In this document: positions 32,007 to 40,824 of the stretch, piece after piece | Layout of the letters: each line of letters starts with the position of its first letter | Numbering within the stretch: the stretch's first letter is position 1 | Origin: Defluviicoccus sp. | GTDB lineage: Bacteria > Pseudomonadota > Alphaproteobacteria > MPNO01 | Assembly (NCBI GenBank): GCA_028820505.1 | Contig: JAPPIT010000167.1 | Location: 1-43,540 of the forward strand | DNA: 43,540 nucleotides | Reading direction: 5' to 3' | Made by a program: the position numbers and the translations under genes | The notes under the pieces: generated by a model | Told to the model about the DNA's origin: nothing | Seen by the model: the letters and a program-made list of their open reading frames with translations, nothing else | Databases searched by the model: none

Positions 32007-32124
32007 GGGCACCACGCTCCTTTTCGCCGCCGTTCCGCAGTTACCTGTGAAGCGCGAAATGCTTCATTCAATAATAGGAAACACTACTGACCATCATTTG
32101 TGGTGCAACTAAGTGAAAAGACCT

Positions 32125-33081
32125 TCAACTTTGGAAACGCAGGATCACTTCACTCTGCTGATCGCTCAATGGTGCTATCTCAGAAAGATTAACGTCGAAT
32201 CGAATGTTGTCGATCGGATCGGATACGTCAATTCGAGGGACTGGAATGTGCCGTGCGAGGTATAGAGCAAGCGCGCCGTCATCGGGGTAAGGTTGGAGCA
32301 TCAATTGGCTGCGATAGAGATCTGGCCCCCCTTTGGTAATACATTGCTGCAAAAAGGAGCCTCGAAGTTCCGGGTCCTCAATCTGAACCGCTATCGTATC
32401 CATCAAGGTGCCCACGGTCTGTCCACTTCGCACCTCGATAAGGCAAAGCGACGCAACAAAAGCTTCAAAGTCTCCCGCAGGTCTCAGTTGCTCAAGCGAG
32501 AATCGATGTTTTGGAGACGCCGAAAGAGTTGCCTTCACATCCATAACAAAGCTGTCAGTGACAAAATCGTACTTGGCGGTCTTTTGCGTGCTCCAGCATC
32601 GTACAGCAGTGGCAATGTCGTCTGATCGGTGTATAATGTATAACTCACCCCAAAGTCCTATCAGATCGCGCGTTGTGTCATTCACTCGACTAAAGAGAGC
32701 AGCAATTTCCTGAATATTATTAGCGATTGCTGTGTTATCGCATGGTATCCACTGATTGGAGAAGCGCTCCTCAAGAATAGTCAGAAAGAGACGCACGATA
32801 TCAGGATCATTCTCCTTCAGCCGAAGAAGCGAGTAACACCCACTTTGAGAATGACCGTCAGGAGTCTCGACAATGCAAATGCGAGAGAACAATGCGTCGA
32901 CAGCGCGCAAGATGATGTCGGGTCGCATGTCGTCTTCCCGGGAGGGCAGCATCAATGCTGGGTGGGCATTGTGATCTATCGATAGCCATACTGAGTGTCC
33001 TTCGGAAAGTGGTATGCCATAAAGGGTACCTGCCTCCTTCGGAACGGTGTGGCTGAGAGATGCGTACAAATCCGTGAGCAT
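32125..33081 (-). CDS. PD-(D/E)XK motif nuclease-like protein (DUF4420 type)
   Basis: A 318-residue protein with a PD-(D/E)XK-like core: a helix with Glu146 (LIGLWGELYII), Asp172 in KYDFVTD, and Asp181-x-Lys183 in SFVMDVKATLS. The conserved TRDLIGLWGELYII block and the later FEAFVASLCLIEV fit the DUF4420 family, which is encoded next to Z1 proteins. It is the likely restriction endonuclease of the system. It starts five bases after the Z1 stop and is the last gene of the operon. Low GC. Cleavage site unknown. Confidence 0.82.
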   Translation of the reverse strand: MLTDLYASLSHTVPKEAGTLYGIPLSEGHSVWLSIDHNAHPALMLPSREDDMRPDIILRAVDALFSRICIVETPDGHSQSGCYSLLRLKENDPDIVRLFLTILEERFSNQWIPCDNTAIANNIQEIAALFSRVNDTTRDLIGLWGELYIIHRSDDIATAVRCWSTQKTAKYDFVTDSFVMDVKATLSASPKHRFSLEQLRPAGDFEAFVASLCLIEVRSGQTVGTLMDTIAVQIEDPELRGSFLQQCITKGGPDLYRSQLMLQPYPDDGALALYLARHIPVPRIDVSDPIDNIRFDVNLSEIAPLSDQQSEVILRFQS

Positions 33082-33086
33082 TGAGC

Positions 33087-35288
33087 CTATCGCTCTATCC
33101 AGACACGCTCGATCAAATGATTAGGGACGTGGGTAGCAAGGATCGGTACGTCATTGATGGTGCGCTTCTTGTCTGCAGTACTGACATGGTATCGATGAAG
33201 TTGAAAGGTAACTGTTTCAGAAGAAACCAGAGCCCGAGCGCCCGGATAGTTTGTACGCGCGTTGGAGCCCTGAAAGAGCGCCCTGATCTTTGGAGGTTGC
33301 CCATCACTCAAGGTTCGCTTGGAATTAACGCCTGACCACGGTCCCGAAAGGGCGTAGAAACTACATGTCATGTCTGCGCTTTCTGCGACCATGCGTTCCA
33401 AACTAAGCATCAAAGCCTGGTGTGCGAGATTATCGTCTGGCCGGCTGTAAACAAACTGACCGATAAAAGGGATAATTTGGCTCAGCAGGATACGGTTGTT
33501 AAACGCCGGTACCCGTTGCTCCTCATTCCAGCCGTGCTCGGCGTAAGGAGAAAAGGGAAATTCATTCAGAATCTTGTCTGCAATTTCTCGATTCTCGGAA
33601 ACAATAAGCGTGTCCTCGAATGGAAAATCTGGTACAACCCATCCACTTTTCCCCTTCGACTGGTACATTTCCAGTAAAATGACAGACGACCGTGTTGGTT
33701 TCAACTGTTGGTCGAGGGGGTATGTTCTACGCCATTCCTTTAGCGTCTTACCACTGTTTAGATGCTCTCGGATCGATAGGCGAATGGCTTCCTCATGTCT
33801 CACATAATCCGTGAAGCCATCTATATTCTCGGAAGAAAGGTAAATTCGACATAGACCCAGATACGGCTTTTTGTAACCAAAGAATCGCGCCCGTTGCTGA
33901 ATATTGTCGGCGTTGCCGACGCCTGTAGAGCGTGGCATATAACTGACTGTCAATCCTTCCACGGTGAAGCCTCGATCCAGACCAATTCCGCCTACCAATA
34001 TCCAGCTATACTCTCCCTGCCAGTCGACAGGTGATATTCTGTTCTTTTCGCGGGTGTTCAATTCGACAACTGCGGTTTCCTCCATCGCTTCAAATAGAAT
34101 TGGCGCAATATTTTCAAAGGTTTGGTTCGTGTCGTACGTTTCCAGCAGATTTTCCGTTGATATTTTAAACTTGTTGAGAAGTTCGAAATGATCAGGATGT
34201 GTATTGTCTTGTAAAATATTCGACCACTGGTCTTTAATTTGCCGTGTCCAACGGGCGAACATCAGGTGTTCGTCTTTTGTGACAGCAGGATGGATCATCA
34301 TTGAGCGATTGTGCCCCGTCTTGAACTCATCCTCCAGCAGTCCTATTGCGACACCTACAAAGAAGTCTCTGAGTGCGTTTCGCAGACTCTCCGGTGGTTC
34401 GGTGGGAGGGTTGTTTTTGTCAGGTACATCAGAACTCGGAATGAGCTCGATGAATTTATCGCGTCCATCTACGAAGAATTCTTGACCGCCAACATAGTGG
34501 TTACCTGGTGTCAAGACACGACCGAAGTCGGGGGACAGGGCGTCGATGCGGCTAATCAGCAGCGGCGCCTGCGGCGTTGCGGTGTAGAGAATGTAGCTGT
34601 GGTGAGGAAACAAGGTGCGCAATTCCTTGATTCGCGTGTGCGTGGTGCTCTCCTCTTGTATTTTAGCTTTAGTGTTAATACCTGCTTGATCACCCTCGTC
34701 ATCAATGATCAGCGTCGGCACATCTGAAAAATCGGAATCTGACAGAAGCCTGGAGAGATTGTTTAGGTGACGATGCTGTTTCATCGACACGATTAGGATG
34801 GTGCGTGCGCGGGCGCTATTTCTACGCCAGCGAGCGAGTTCCGTATTTACACGTTCGGTTTCACTTTTTTGAAAGGAGTTTTGCTGGGTTGTGAATAAAT
34901 TCCATTCACGTGCCCCCGTAATATCGAGGTCGTTCTTCAGACGATCAAACGACTGTTCAACAAGATTGTTGGTCGTTCCCGCAAGCAAGATGACGAGTTG
35001 ATAGCCGTTATCCCGCGCCAGCGCCACTAGGCTCGTGAAAGACAAAGTCTTGCCACTCTGGACATAGCCAATAACCAAACCCGTGTTGGAAGTTCCTTCT
35101 TGATTCGGAGGAGCGCACTCGCTTAAGATTGACGCCGTCTCATGGATCAGCCGTTCTTTCTCGTCGTCGGCCAGAGCCTCGTTGGATCTCAAGAGTGCTG
35201 TGAACGCAGTTCCCTGGATTGGCGACCATTGACCGCCAGAATTTCCAGTCTGTGAAGCTACCTTGATGAGTTTTGGACCACTAGTCAT
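33087..35288 (-). CDS. Z1-domain superfamily II helicase/translocase-like ATPase
   Basis: A 733-residue protein. Walker A is GYVQSGKT (74-81, preceded by NTGLVI), Walker B is LIIDDEGDQ (194-201, DEGD in the place of DEAD), motif III-like YTATPQAPLL begins at 235, and NIQQRARFFGYK is a motif VI analogue with the Arg finger. The Z1 domain (Pfam Z1) covers the central and C-terminal part, with GGIGLDRGFTVEGLTVSYMPRSTGVGN as a hallmark. Z1 proteins were described in restriction-modification contexts with MORC-like GHKL ATPases. ATG 35288 overlaps the end of the GHKL gene by 8 bases. Predicted role: ATP-driven DNA remodelling or translocation before cleavage. Confidence 0.88.
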   Translation of the reverse strand: MTSGPKLIKVASQTGNSGGQWSPIQGTAFTALLRSNEALADDEKERLIHETASILSECAPPNQEGTSNTGLVIGYVQSGKTLSFTSLVALARDNGYQLVILLAGTTNNLVEQSFDRLKNDLDITGAREWNLFTTQQNSFQKSETERVNTELARWRRNSARARTILIVSMKQHRHLNNLSRLLSDSDFSDVPTLIIDDEGDQAGINTKAKIQEESTTHTRIKELRTLFPHHSYILYTATPQAPLLISRIDALSPDFGRVLTPGNHYVGGQEFFVDGRDKFIELIPSSDVPDKNNPPTEPPESLRNALRDFFVGVAIGLLEDEFKTGHNRSMMIHPAVTKDEHLMFARWTRQIKDQWSNILQDNTHPDHFELLNKFKISTENLLETYDTNQTFENIAPILFEAMEETAVVELNTREKNRISPVDWQGEYSWILVGGIGLDRGFTVEGLTVSYMPRSTGVGNADNIQQRARFFGYKKPYLGLCRIYLSSENIDGFTDYVRHEEAIRLSIREHLNSGKTLKEWRRTYPLDQQLKPTRSSVILLEMYQSKGKSGWVVPDFPFEDTLIVSENREIADKILNEFPFSPYAEHGWNEEQRVPAFNNRILLSQIIPFIGQFVYSRPDDNLAHQALMLSLERMVAESADMTCSFYALSGPWSGVNSKRTLSDGQPPKIRALFQGSNARTNYPGARALVSSETVTFQLHRYHVSTADKKRTINDVPILATHVPNHLIERVWIER

Positions 35289-36822
35289 CAATAATCCTCT
35301 TCGAAAGCTGGTTCCTTAGGATTTCGTTGGTAAATCGGCGTATCGCGGAGGGATGGCGATCCGCGAGCTCGCTCGCCGCGACTTCTGACAGTGCCATTGC
35401 GGCGGCCACATTCAGCAGCCCGGTGAATCCTTCAGAGTCTAGCGTCGGGTATTGCGCCATGAAGGGATGCATCATAGAGATACGAATCGTAATCTCGCGT
35501 GGCTCAGGATCGGTGATCAAGGGGCGATTGCAGATATCCAACCAGTTCGAAGGAGTGTCTGCATAAGACAACTCAATTGTAACAATCCAGTTTTCTCCAC
35601 GAAAACGCAATTCAAAGCGCACGTGTTCCAACTTGGTTTCGGGTAAGGTCGGCAAAGGCGCGCCAGTGTCAATCGGTTCTGCGCCTGGCGCGTCCGCAAA
35701 CACGGCCTGTTTGTTAAGCCTTCCTGCAATAGAGGACGCTGCCGCCTTCGCAACCCCTCGCGTATTCTTTGCATCTTTATTGCTACGATACTCGCGGACC
35801 TGTTGAAGAAGCGGAAAGTCTTTGCCGGATATTTGCCTGCGGAGTTGCTTTAAAAATGTGTCTTCGCTTTCCTCCCATTTGATGCCATCCTTAGTGTGAC
35901 TGACTTGAAAGCCGCGAAGGTGGATTTCGCCGAATACACGCAAATAAGCGTAGCTGTTTGAGGCTCCAAAGATATCCTTAGGCCGGTAGGTTTCATCAAA
36001 ACTGCCCATAATTAGGCGATTGCGCCGAAAAAGCGCAAGGCCCGCAAGACGGTTGCTGATGGTCTTGCGGATCGCAACAAATCCAGCCGCTGATTTACCT
36101 TCACCGAGATTGATATCTATATCCTTCTTCCACGTAACTGCGGGTCCTTCTGGATCACGATAGCTTGGTACGACAAGGATTTCCGGCTCGCTGTATGAAA
36201 GTGCATCACCATCAACTGTTATAGTGATAGTTCCGTCGCGGATAAATGCTCTATAGATGCTTGAGAGGTGTTCCTTGATTTTCTTTACTGTATTTCCTTT
36301 TGGAAAACGGCGAATGTTGTCAAGACGAATTTCCGTGTAGTGATTTTCCGTGGCAACAGGTATTGATACAACATGTAATTCTTCAATGCTGTCATTGACA
36401 ATTTGATCGATGTTAAATATTATCGTACGTTCGACATTTTCGCCCAACGCCGTTGTGCGGACACTCCAGTTCGGTGCGAACCAGCAGGCCGCACTCTTCA
36501 TCCCCATTCCGAACTCGGACAAACCCGAGGCATCAGGTGGGATTTCGGCGGGGCGGAAGGCTCGCTGATAGTCATGGTTCGCGATACCTGCTGCGTTGTC
36601 GTTGATCGTTATCGCGTTCTCAAACGCGAGAAAGTCGATATCAATGCGCAGACGGTAATCCGATCCGTCAGCCGTTCTTAGGGCGCGGCGCTGATCCAAG
36701 CTGCTTTGAATTGCGTTATCGACAAATTCCGCAAGAGCGTACCATGCCTTGTAGTTAAGGTGCGGCAGCACCGAGAGTACATTAACTCCCGGCCTGATAT
36801 TTACAGAGTTTAGTTGTTTCAT
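35281..36822 (-). CDS. MORC/MutL-like GHKL ATPase
   Basis: A 513-residue ATPase of the GHKL (gyrase, Hsp90, histidine kinase, MutL) fold. The N-box is ALAEFVDNAIQSS (Glu32, Asp35, Asn36), the G1 box INDNAAGI (73-80), the G2 box EFGMGMKSAA (103-112). A ribosomal-S5-like second domain contains LALFRRNRLIMG, where a Lys or Arg contacts the ATP gamma-phosphate. The last 170 residues have no family I can name. Such bacterial MORC-type proteins are encoded beside Z1 and restriction enzymes. The start overlaps the methyltransferase stop as TAATG, so translation is coupled. Low GC and codon use unlike the flanks. Confidence 0.85.
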   Translation of the reverse strand: MKQLNSVNIRPGVNVLSVLPHLNYKAWYALAEFVDNAIQSSLDQRRALRTADGSDYRLRIDIDFLAFENAITINDNAAGIANHDYQRAFRPAEIPPDASGLSEFGMGMKSAACWFAPNWSVRTTALGENVERTIIFNIDQIVNDSIEELHVVSIPVATENHYTEIRLDNIRRFPKGNTVKKIKEHLSSIYRAFIRDGTITITVDGDALSYSEPEILVVPSYRDPEGPAVTWKKDIDINLGEGKSAAGFVAIRKTISNRLAGLALFRRNRLIMGSFDETYRPKDIFGASNSYAYLRVFGEIHLRGFQVSHTKDGIKWEESEDTFLKQLRRQISGKDFPLLQQVREYRSNKDAKNTRGVAKAAASSIAGRLNKQAVFADAPGAEPIDTGAPLPTLPETKLEHVRFELRFRGENWIVTIELSYADTPSNWLDICNRPLITDPEPREITIRISMMHPFMAQYPTLDSEGFTGLLNVAAAMALSEVAASELADRHPSAIRRFTNEILRNQLSKRIIDD

Positions 36823-38126
36823 TACTCTGCTGCAATAGCTATGCTGAATAGGTCTTCTTTTTTGTTCCGATGGATCAACGCATCAACTATAACACGCGCG
36901 ACGTCGACATTTACTGCATTTCCGAGAGCCTTGTAAGCAACGGTCTTAGTGTCGGGAAGAAATTCGAGATCGCCCATGCTTTGCAGACGGCTACACTCGC
37001 GTGGTGTCATAAAGCGCTTCTCCCAACCGACAATCGGGACCTGGCTAGTTGTCATGGCGATGAGCGAAGGGGCCGTATCTGACTTCTTGACTCGAATTCC
37101 ACTTGCTCGAAACTGGATGAGGTGTTTCCAAATATCACGTTCCCCACCTTTGCAGTTCCATTCAAGTTTTTGAAAACTAGCTGGGAAGTCCTTGATACTG
37201 TCGATCCACGAGTCGATGAACACGCGATGGCGGGCATAGAAGGCGCGATTCTTCTCTATGAAATCGATCTTCCAGTCGGGAAAACAGTCGAGCTTGGTTC
37301 GCGCATAAGGCGGTAATGTGGCTTCGACCTCCCGGGGTGACAGGCCGTTGAGCGATGCTCCGAAGGCGCCTTTGAACCGACCTAACCCTTTGTAGCCTTG
37401 GGCATGTGGTGTGAGGCCATTGAGCGGATAGTCGGCGCCGAACTCCATTGCCCAGATCGGGAATGACGGTAGATGCTCATTCCAAGGATATGCTGCAACG
37501 AACCGCTGCCAAGTATCGATATAATGAAGATGATCTTCGTTAATCGCACGAGCTTCAGAGGGGTGCTCATCAAGAACAGAGCTTATCGAGGTTGCTGGCA
37601 GCGTCGCCGGGATGGGCCAACGGAAATTGTTCAGCCCTCGGCGATCTCCCACGATAAAAGCCCGTTCGCGCTTCTGGGGTATTCCAAACATGTGCGGCGA
37701 AAGCCGCTCGGATTTGATGTCATATCCTAGGTTGTGGAGTTGATCGCAAATGGTTGACCAGGTCTCCCCCATTTGATGGCGAATGAGATTGGGAACGTTC
37801 TCTATGACAAAGAAGCGCGGTTGCCTTAACCGCAAGATCTCGACGACATATTCAAAGAGGTCTCCCCAATGTGGGCACTTCAGCCCTTTCTGATCGCCTG
37901 CCTTAGAGAAGGGCTGACACGGAAAACCCGCACAAAGCACATCGTGTGAGGGGATGCGGGAAAGATCAGCGTCGCGGATGTCGCCTACTGGACGCAGCCC
38001 AAAATTTCGTTCGTAAAGGCTTGAAAGATGCGGGTCGAGTTCGGAGGCAAATACACATTCGAGGCCAAGCGATGCGAGCGCTTGATGGAATCCGCCCAAG
38101 CCTGCAAAGAGATCGATGAACTTCAT
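36822..38126 (-). CDS. DNA (cytosine-5)-methyltransferase
   Basis: A 434-residue type II-like C5-methyltransferase. Motif I KFIDLFAGLGGFHQAL (2-17), motif IV AGFPCQPFSKAG with the nucleophile Cys70, motif VI FVIENV (109-111), motif VIII FGIPQKRERAFIVG and the C-terminal motifs IX-X (PRECSRLQSMG, YKALGNAVNVDVARVI) are in the normal order, with a target-recognition region of about 190 residues between VIII and IX. It would modify the host genome and protect it from the PD-(D/E)XK nuclease. The ATG complementary to 38124-38126 begins directly at motif I; the open frame upstream to 38249 is not needed. Recognition sequence cannot be predicted. Confidence 0.95.
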   Translation of the reverse strand: MKFIDLFAGLGGFHQALASLGLECVFASELDPHLSSLYERNFGLRPVGDIRDADLSRIPSHDVLCAGFPCQPFSKAGDQKGLKCPHWGDLFEYVVEILRLRQPRFFVIENVPNLIRHQMGETWSTICDQLHNLGYDIKSERLSPHMFGIPQKRERAFIVGDRRGLNNFRWPIPATLPATSISSVLDEHPSEARAINEDHLHYIDTWQRFVAAYPWNEHLPSFPIWAMEFGADYPLNGLTPHAQGYKGLGRFKGAFGASLNGLSPREVEATLPPYARTKLDCFPDWKIDFIEKNRAFYARHRVFIDSWIDSIKDFPASFQKLEWNCKGGERDIWKHLIQFRASGIRVKKSDTAPSLIAMTTSQVPIVGWEKRFMTPRECSRLQSMGDLEFLPDTKTVAYKALGNAVNVDVARVIVDALIHRNKKEDLFSIAIAAE

Positions 38127-38245
38127 GTTGACGGTGTCTCGCGATCCAGCGACACTTGTGGACCGGAAGTGCCTGTCGGGTGCGCACTTTTCTTTGATCA
38201 CGTTATAGCGCGCCCATGTTGTGCCAGCATCGTGTACTGTACGGC

Positions 38246-38701
38246 TCACCGGGACGTGGCTCGGCGTTCAGGTAGCTTGAGATCAGTGTCGTCGCTACCG
38301 AGGAAGGCCGACACTCGAGCCTTGAGCGTCTTCGCATCTTTCGTCTCGCACTCCCAGATAGTCAGAATCGACCAATCTCGGCTTCGAAGTTCGTCTTGTG
38401 CAATGTGATCGCGTTCTACATTGCGTTCCAACTTCGGCAACCAATACTCGCGTCGAGATTTCGGCTTGCGTGCAAGGCGACAGCCTGCGTGCTGGTGCCA
38501 GAAGCAGCCATGTACAAAGATGATCTTGCGAAGTCTCGGAAACACGAGGTCGGGCGTGCCTGGCAGATCGCGACGATAGAGACGAAACCGGTAGCCAAGA
38601 CCATGAGCTAGACGACGGACAATCATCTCAGGTTTCGTATCCGTCTTGCGGATACGCCGCATGTGGTCGCTGCGGTGGTCTGGAATTGCATGAATCGTCA
38701 T
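38246..38701 (-). CDS. vsr: Very short patch repair endonuclease
   Basis: A 151-residue T:G mismatch endonuclease that repairs deaminated 5-methylcytosine. The active-site residues fall at the same numbers as in E. coli Vsr: Asp51 in LPGTPDLVF, His64 in FVHGCFWHQH, with Trp68 and zinc ligands in HAGC and WECE. DTKPEMIVRRLAHGLGYRFRLY is the family N-terminus. The ATG at 38701 precedes MTIHAIPDHR; a later ATG at 38662 is possible. It is first in the defence operon, 119 bases upstream of the methyltransferase that creates the lesion it repairs. Confidence 0.93.
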   Translation of the reverse strand: MTIHAIPDHRSDHMRRIRKTDTKPEMIVRRLAHGLGYRFRLYRRDLPGTPDLVFPRLRKIIFVHGCFWHQHAGCRLARKPKSRREYWLPKLERNVERDHIAQDELRSRDWSILTIWECETKDAKTLKARVSAFLGSDDTDLKLPERRATSR

Positions 38702-38932
38702 CGTGTACAGCCTACAACGTGAACGACGCTTCGTCGAACTGAACGGCGAATCGGCCACGTTACCTTGCTGGCTCCGTACCGCTCCTGGAATTGACCAGTG
38801 TCTTGGTCGATTTCTCCGGCGAACCGCTGGTCTACACTGAGGCTCGACCTGTGCCCACGCCTTCCGTCGATCCGTGGCTCGATGTGGTACGAAATTTTTT
38901 CTCGCCGGAGCCACAAGGCGCGACCGAATACG
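38702..38932. other. Right boundary of the defence island, no gene identified
   Basis: Composition climbs back towards the GC-rich host sequence across this 231-base stretch. A plus-strand frame from TTG 38791 reads VLVDFSGEPLVYTEARPVP and continues in a plausible protein-like way to about 38915, but has no ribosome site and no match I can recall; it may be a remnant. The vsr promoter must lie here; I see no consensus hexamers. Confidence 0.35.
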
Positions 38933-40681
38933 CTACCCGCCCCCGTTCCGCATCGCCGCCCGGAGCGCCCCGGTCGCTTCCTCGTCGACCGCGCGGCCGC
39001 CGTCCGCCGCCACCACGCCGTATATTTCGCGCATGGTGTCGGCCGAGAGGATCCCGTCGCGGAAGTCCCTGAGCACCATGCCGGGCTCGCGCTCCAGCGG
39101 GTCGCCCCAGCCCCCGCCCCCGGGCGATTGCGTCACGAAGCGAACCGGCCCGGTCGATTCCAGCCCGAACTTGGGCGCCTTCCGCGTGTTTCCGTCGGCG
39201 AAGCGGAGATGCATGTGGCCGGGCGCCCCCGCGCCCCCGCCGTTCACCCCGTAGCCGGTCTCGTACTCCAGCCCCTCGCCCCGGAAGGAATGGGTCGCGT
39301 CGGTCAGGATCTCCACCTCGTAGTCGGCGCCGCTGCCGCCACGCCAGCGGCCCGGCCCGGCGGCGTCCGCGCGGAACTCCTGGCGGTGGAAGAGGACGGG
39401 GTAGAGCTGCTCGTAGACCTCGACGTTGGGCATGGTGAGCCCGCCCAGCGTGCAGACATGGCCGATCTGGTTGAACCCGTCGCGCCCGTCGACCGCGCCG
39501 GCGCCGGCCGCCGCCGCGCCGTGATAGAAGACGTAGCGGTTGCCGTTCGCTTCGCGCCCGACCGAGATGCCGAACACGTTCTTGGCCCAGCCCGCGCAGC
39601 CCCGCGCGGGGTCGGCCTGGGCGAGCGCCTTCCACACCGCGTGGATGATCTCGTGCGCGAAGAAGACGGTGCACATCGTCGTCGGCGCGCCCTCCTCGGC
39701 GTTGACGATGCTGCCCTCCGGCGCATGGATATCGACGCAGCGGAACGCGCCCTCGTTGTGCGGCAGGCTGGGGTCGAGGAATGAGGCGAGCGCGGTGTAG
39801 ACCGCCGAGTGCGTGTTGCCGAGCGACGAGTTCTTGAAGCCCCGGATCTGGTCGTCGGTGCCGGTGAAGTCGATGGCCAGCCGGTCGCCCTCGATCGTCG
39901 CCTTCACCCGGACGGTCACGTCGCGCAGCTCGAAGCAGTCGTTGTCCGAGCGGTCCTCGGCCTCGTAGACGCCGTCCGGCATCTTCGCGATCTCGGCGCG
40001 CACGCAGCGGTCGGCGTGGTCGAGCACGCCGGTGAAATAGTCGAGCGCGGTGCCCGGCCCGAGTTCGTCGGCGAGCGCGGCGACCCGCTCCATGCCGATC
40101 CGGGTCGAGCCCAGCATCGCCCGCAGATCCCCGTCGAGCAAATGCGGCGTCCGCGTATTCAGCATCAGCAGCTTCCAGAGGTCGTCCCGCATCGTCCCGG
40201 CCTCGACGAGGCGCAGCACCGGCAGGCGGATGCCCTCGTGGAACACTTCGGTCGCCGACGGGTTGTAGGCGCCCGCCGCGCCGCCGCCGATGTCGGACTG
40301 GTGCGCCCGGTTGCAGGTGAGCCCGACGAACGCCCCGCCGGCGAAGATCGGCCGCGCGATCACCCAGTCGGGCAGGTGGTTGCCGCCCGCCTGCCACGGG
40401 TCGTTGAGGAGGTAGACGTCGCCTTCCGCCATGACGTCGCCGAAGTCGCGCAGGATCGCGCGGACCCCGAACCCGCCGCTGCCGGTATGGATCGGGATTC
40501 CGTCGGCCTGGCTCACCACCTCGCCGTTCGGCCCGGCGATGAAGCAGGAGAAGTCGTGCGCCTGGCTGAAGATCGGGCTCCGCGCGGTGCGGACCATGAC
40601 CCAGCCCATCTGGTGCGAGATGTGGTCGAGCCGGTTCTGGGTCAGCGCGAGGATGACGGGGTCGAGGTTCGTTTGGGTCAT
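38933..40681 (-). CDS. hyuB: Hydantoinase B / N-methylhydantoinase B family subunit
   Basis: A 582-residue HyuB-family protein, beta subunit of ATP-dependent hydantoinase / 5-oxoprolinase-type or acetone/acetophenone carboxylase-type enzymes. Typical segments are LTQNRLDHISHQMGWVMVRTARSPIFSQAHDFSCFI, YLLNDPWQAGGNHLPDWVIARPIF, CNRAHQSDIGGGAAGAYNPSATEVFHEGIRLP, and SPGGGGWGDPLEREPGMVLRDFRDG near the end. ATG 40681 has AAGAGGTG as ribosome site, which lies just outside the palindromic element copy 3. Normal length, partner of hyuA upstream on the same strand. The exact amide or imide substrate is unknown. Confidence 0.95.
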   Translation of the reverse strand: MTQTNLDPVILALTQNRLDHISHQMGWVMVRTARSPIFSQAHDFSCFIAGPNGEVVSQADGIPIHTGSGGFGVRAILRDFGDVMAEGDVYLLNDPWQAGGNHLPDWVIARPIFAGGAFVGLTCNRAHQSDIGGGAAGAYNPSATEVFHEGIRLPVLRLVEAGTMRDDLWKLLMLNTRTPHLLDGDLRAMLGSTRIGMERVAALADELGPGTALDYFTGVLDHADRCVRAEIAKMPDGVYEAEDRSDNDCFELRDVTVRVKATIEGDRLAIDFTGTDDQIRGFKNSSLGNTHSAVYTALASFLDPSLPHNEGAFRCVDIHAPEGSIVNAEEGAPTTMCTVFFAHEIIHAVWKALAQADPARGCAGWAKNVFGISVGREANGNRYVFYHGAAAAGAGAVDGRDGFNQIGHVCTLGGLTMPNVEVYEQLYPVLFHRQEFRADAAGPGRWRGGSGADYEVEILTDATHSFRGEGLEYETGYGVNGGGAGAPGHMHLRFADGNTRKAPKFGLESTGPVRFVTQSPGGGGWGDPLEREPGMVLRDFRDGILSADTMREIYGVVAADGGRAVDEEATGALRAAMRNGGG

Positions 40682-40700
40682 GGTCGCACCTCTTGCGGCG

Positions 40701-40798
40701 CGTCATGGTCGGCGAAGGCCGACCATCCACGAGTTTTTCTTCGTCCATGGCAGACCAAAAAACAAAACGTGGATGGTCGGCCTTCGCCGACCATGACG
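40701..40798. repeat. Palindromic intercistronic element, copy 3
   Basis: A 98-bp unit with the same perfect 31-bp arms (40701-40731 and 40768-40798) as the copies at 23911 and 28860, core in the same orientation as copy 1 on the plus strand. It fills most of the 143-base gap between hyuA and hyuB. Here it is not part of a reading frame. Confidence 0.9.
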
Positions 40799-40824
40799 AC
40801 AGGGGGCAACGAGACGAGCATACC

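Larger units (their letters stand above)
32125..38701 (-). mobile_element. Low-GC defence island (composite restriction-modification operon)
   Basis: Five genes on the minus strand (vsr, cytosine methyltransferase, GHKL ATPase, Z1 protein, PD-(D/E)XK nuclease) have GC content near 50 % by eye, falling lower in the middle, against about 70 % on both sides. The change is abrupt at about 32040 on the left and between 38700 and 38900 on the right. No integrase, transposase, tRNA or direct repeat was seen at the edges. The genes overlap or are a few bases apart except vsr, which ends 119 bases before the methyltransferase start. Confidence 0.75.

Noticed and set aside
38791-38915. Small plus-strand gene at the island edge
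   Set aside because: Protein-like appearance but no ribosome site, TTG start, and it runs on into the antisense of hyuB; no family recognised.
23911-40798. Palindromic elements as a CRISPR array or as transposon ends
   Set aside because: Three single units kilobases apart, with no regular spacers, no cas genes and no transposase between them.
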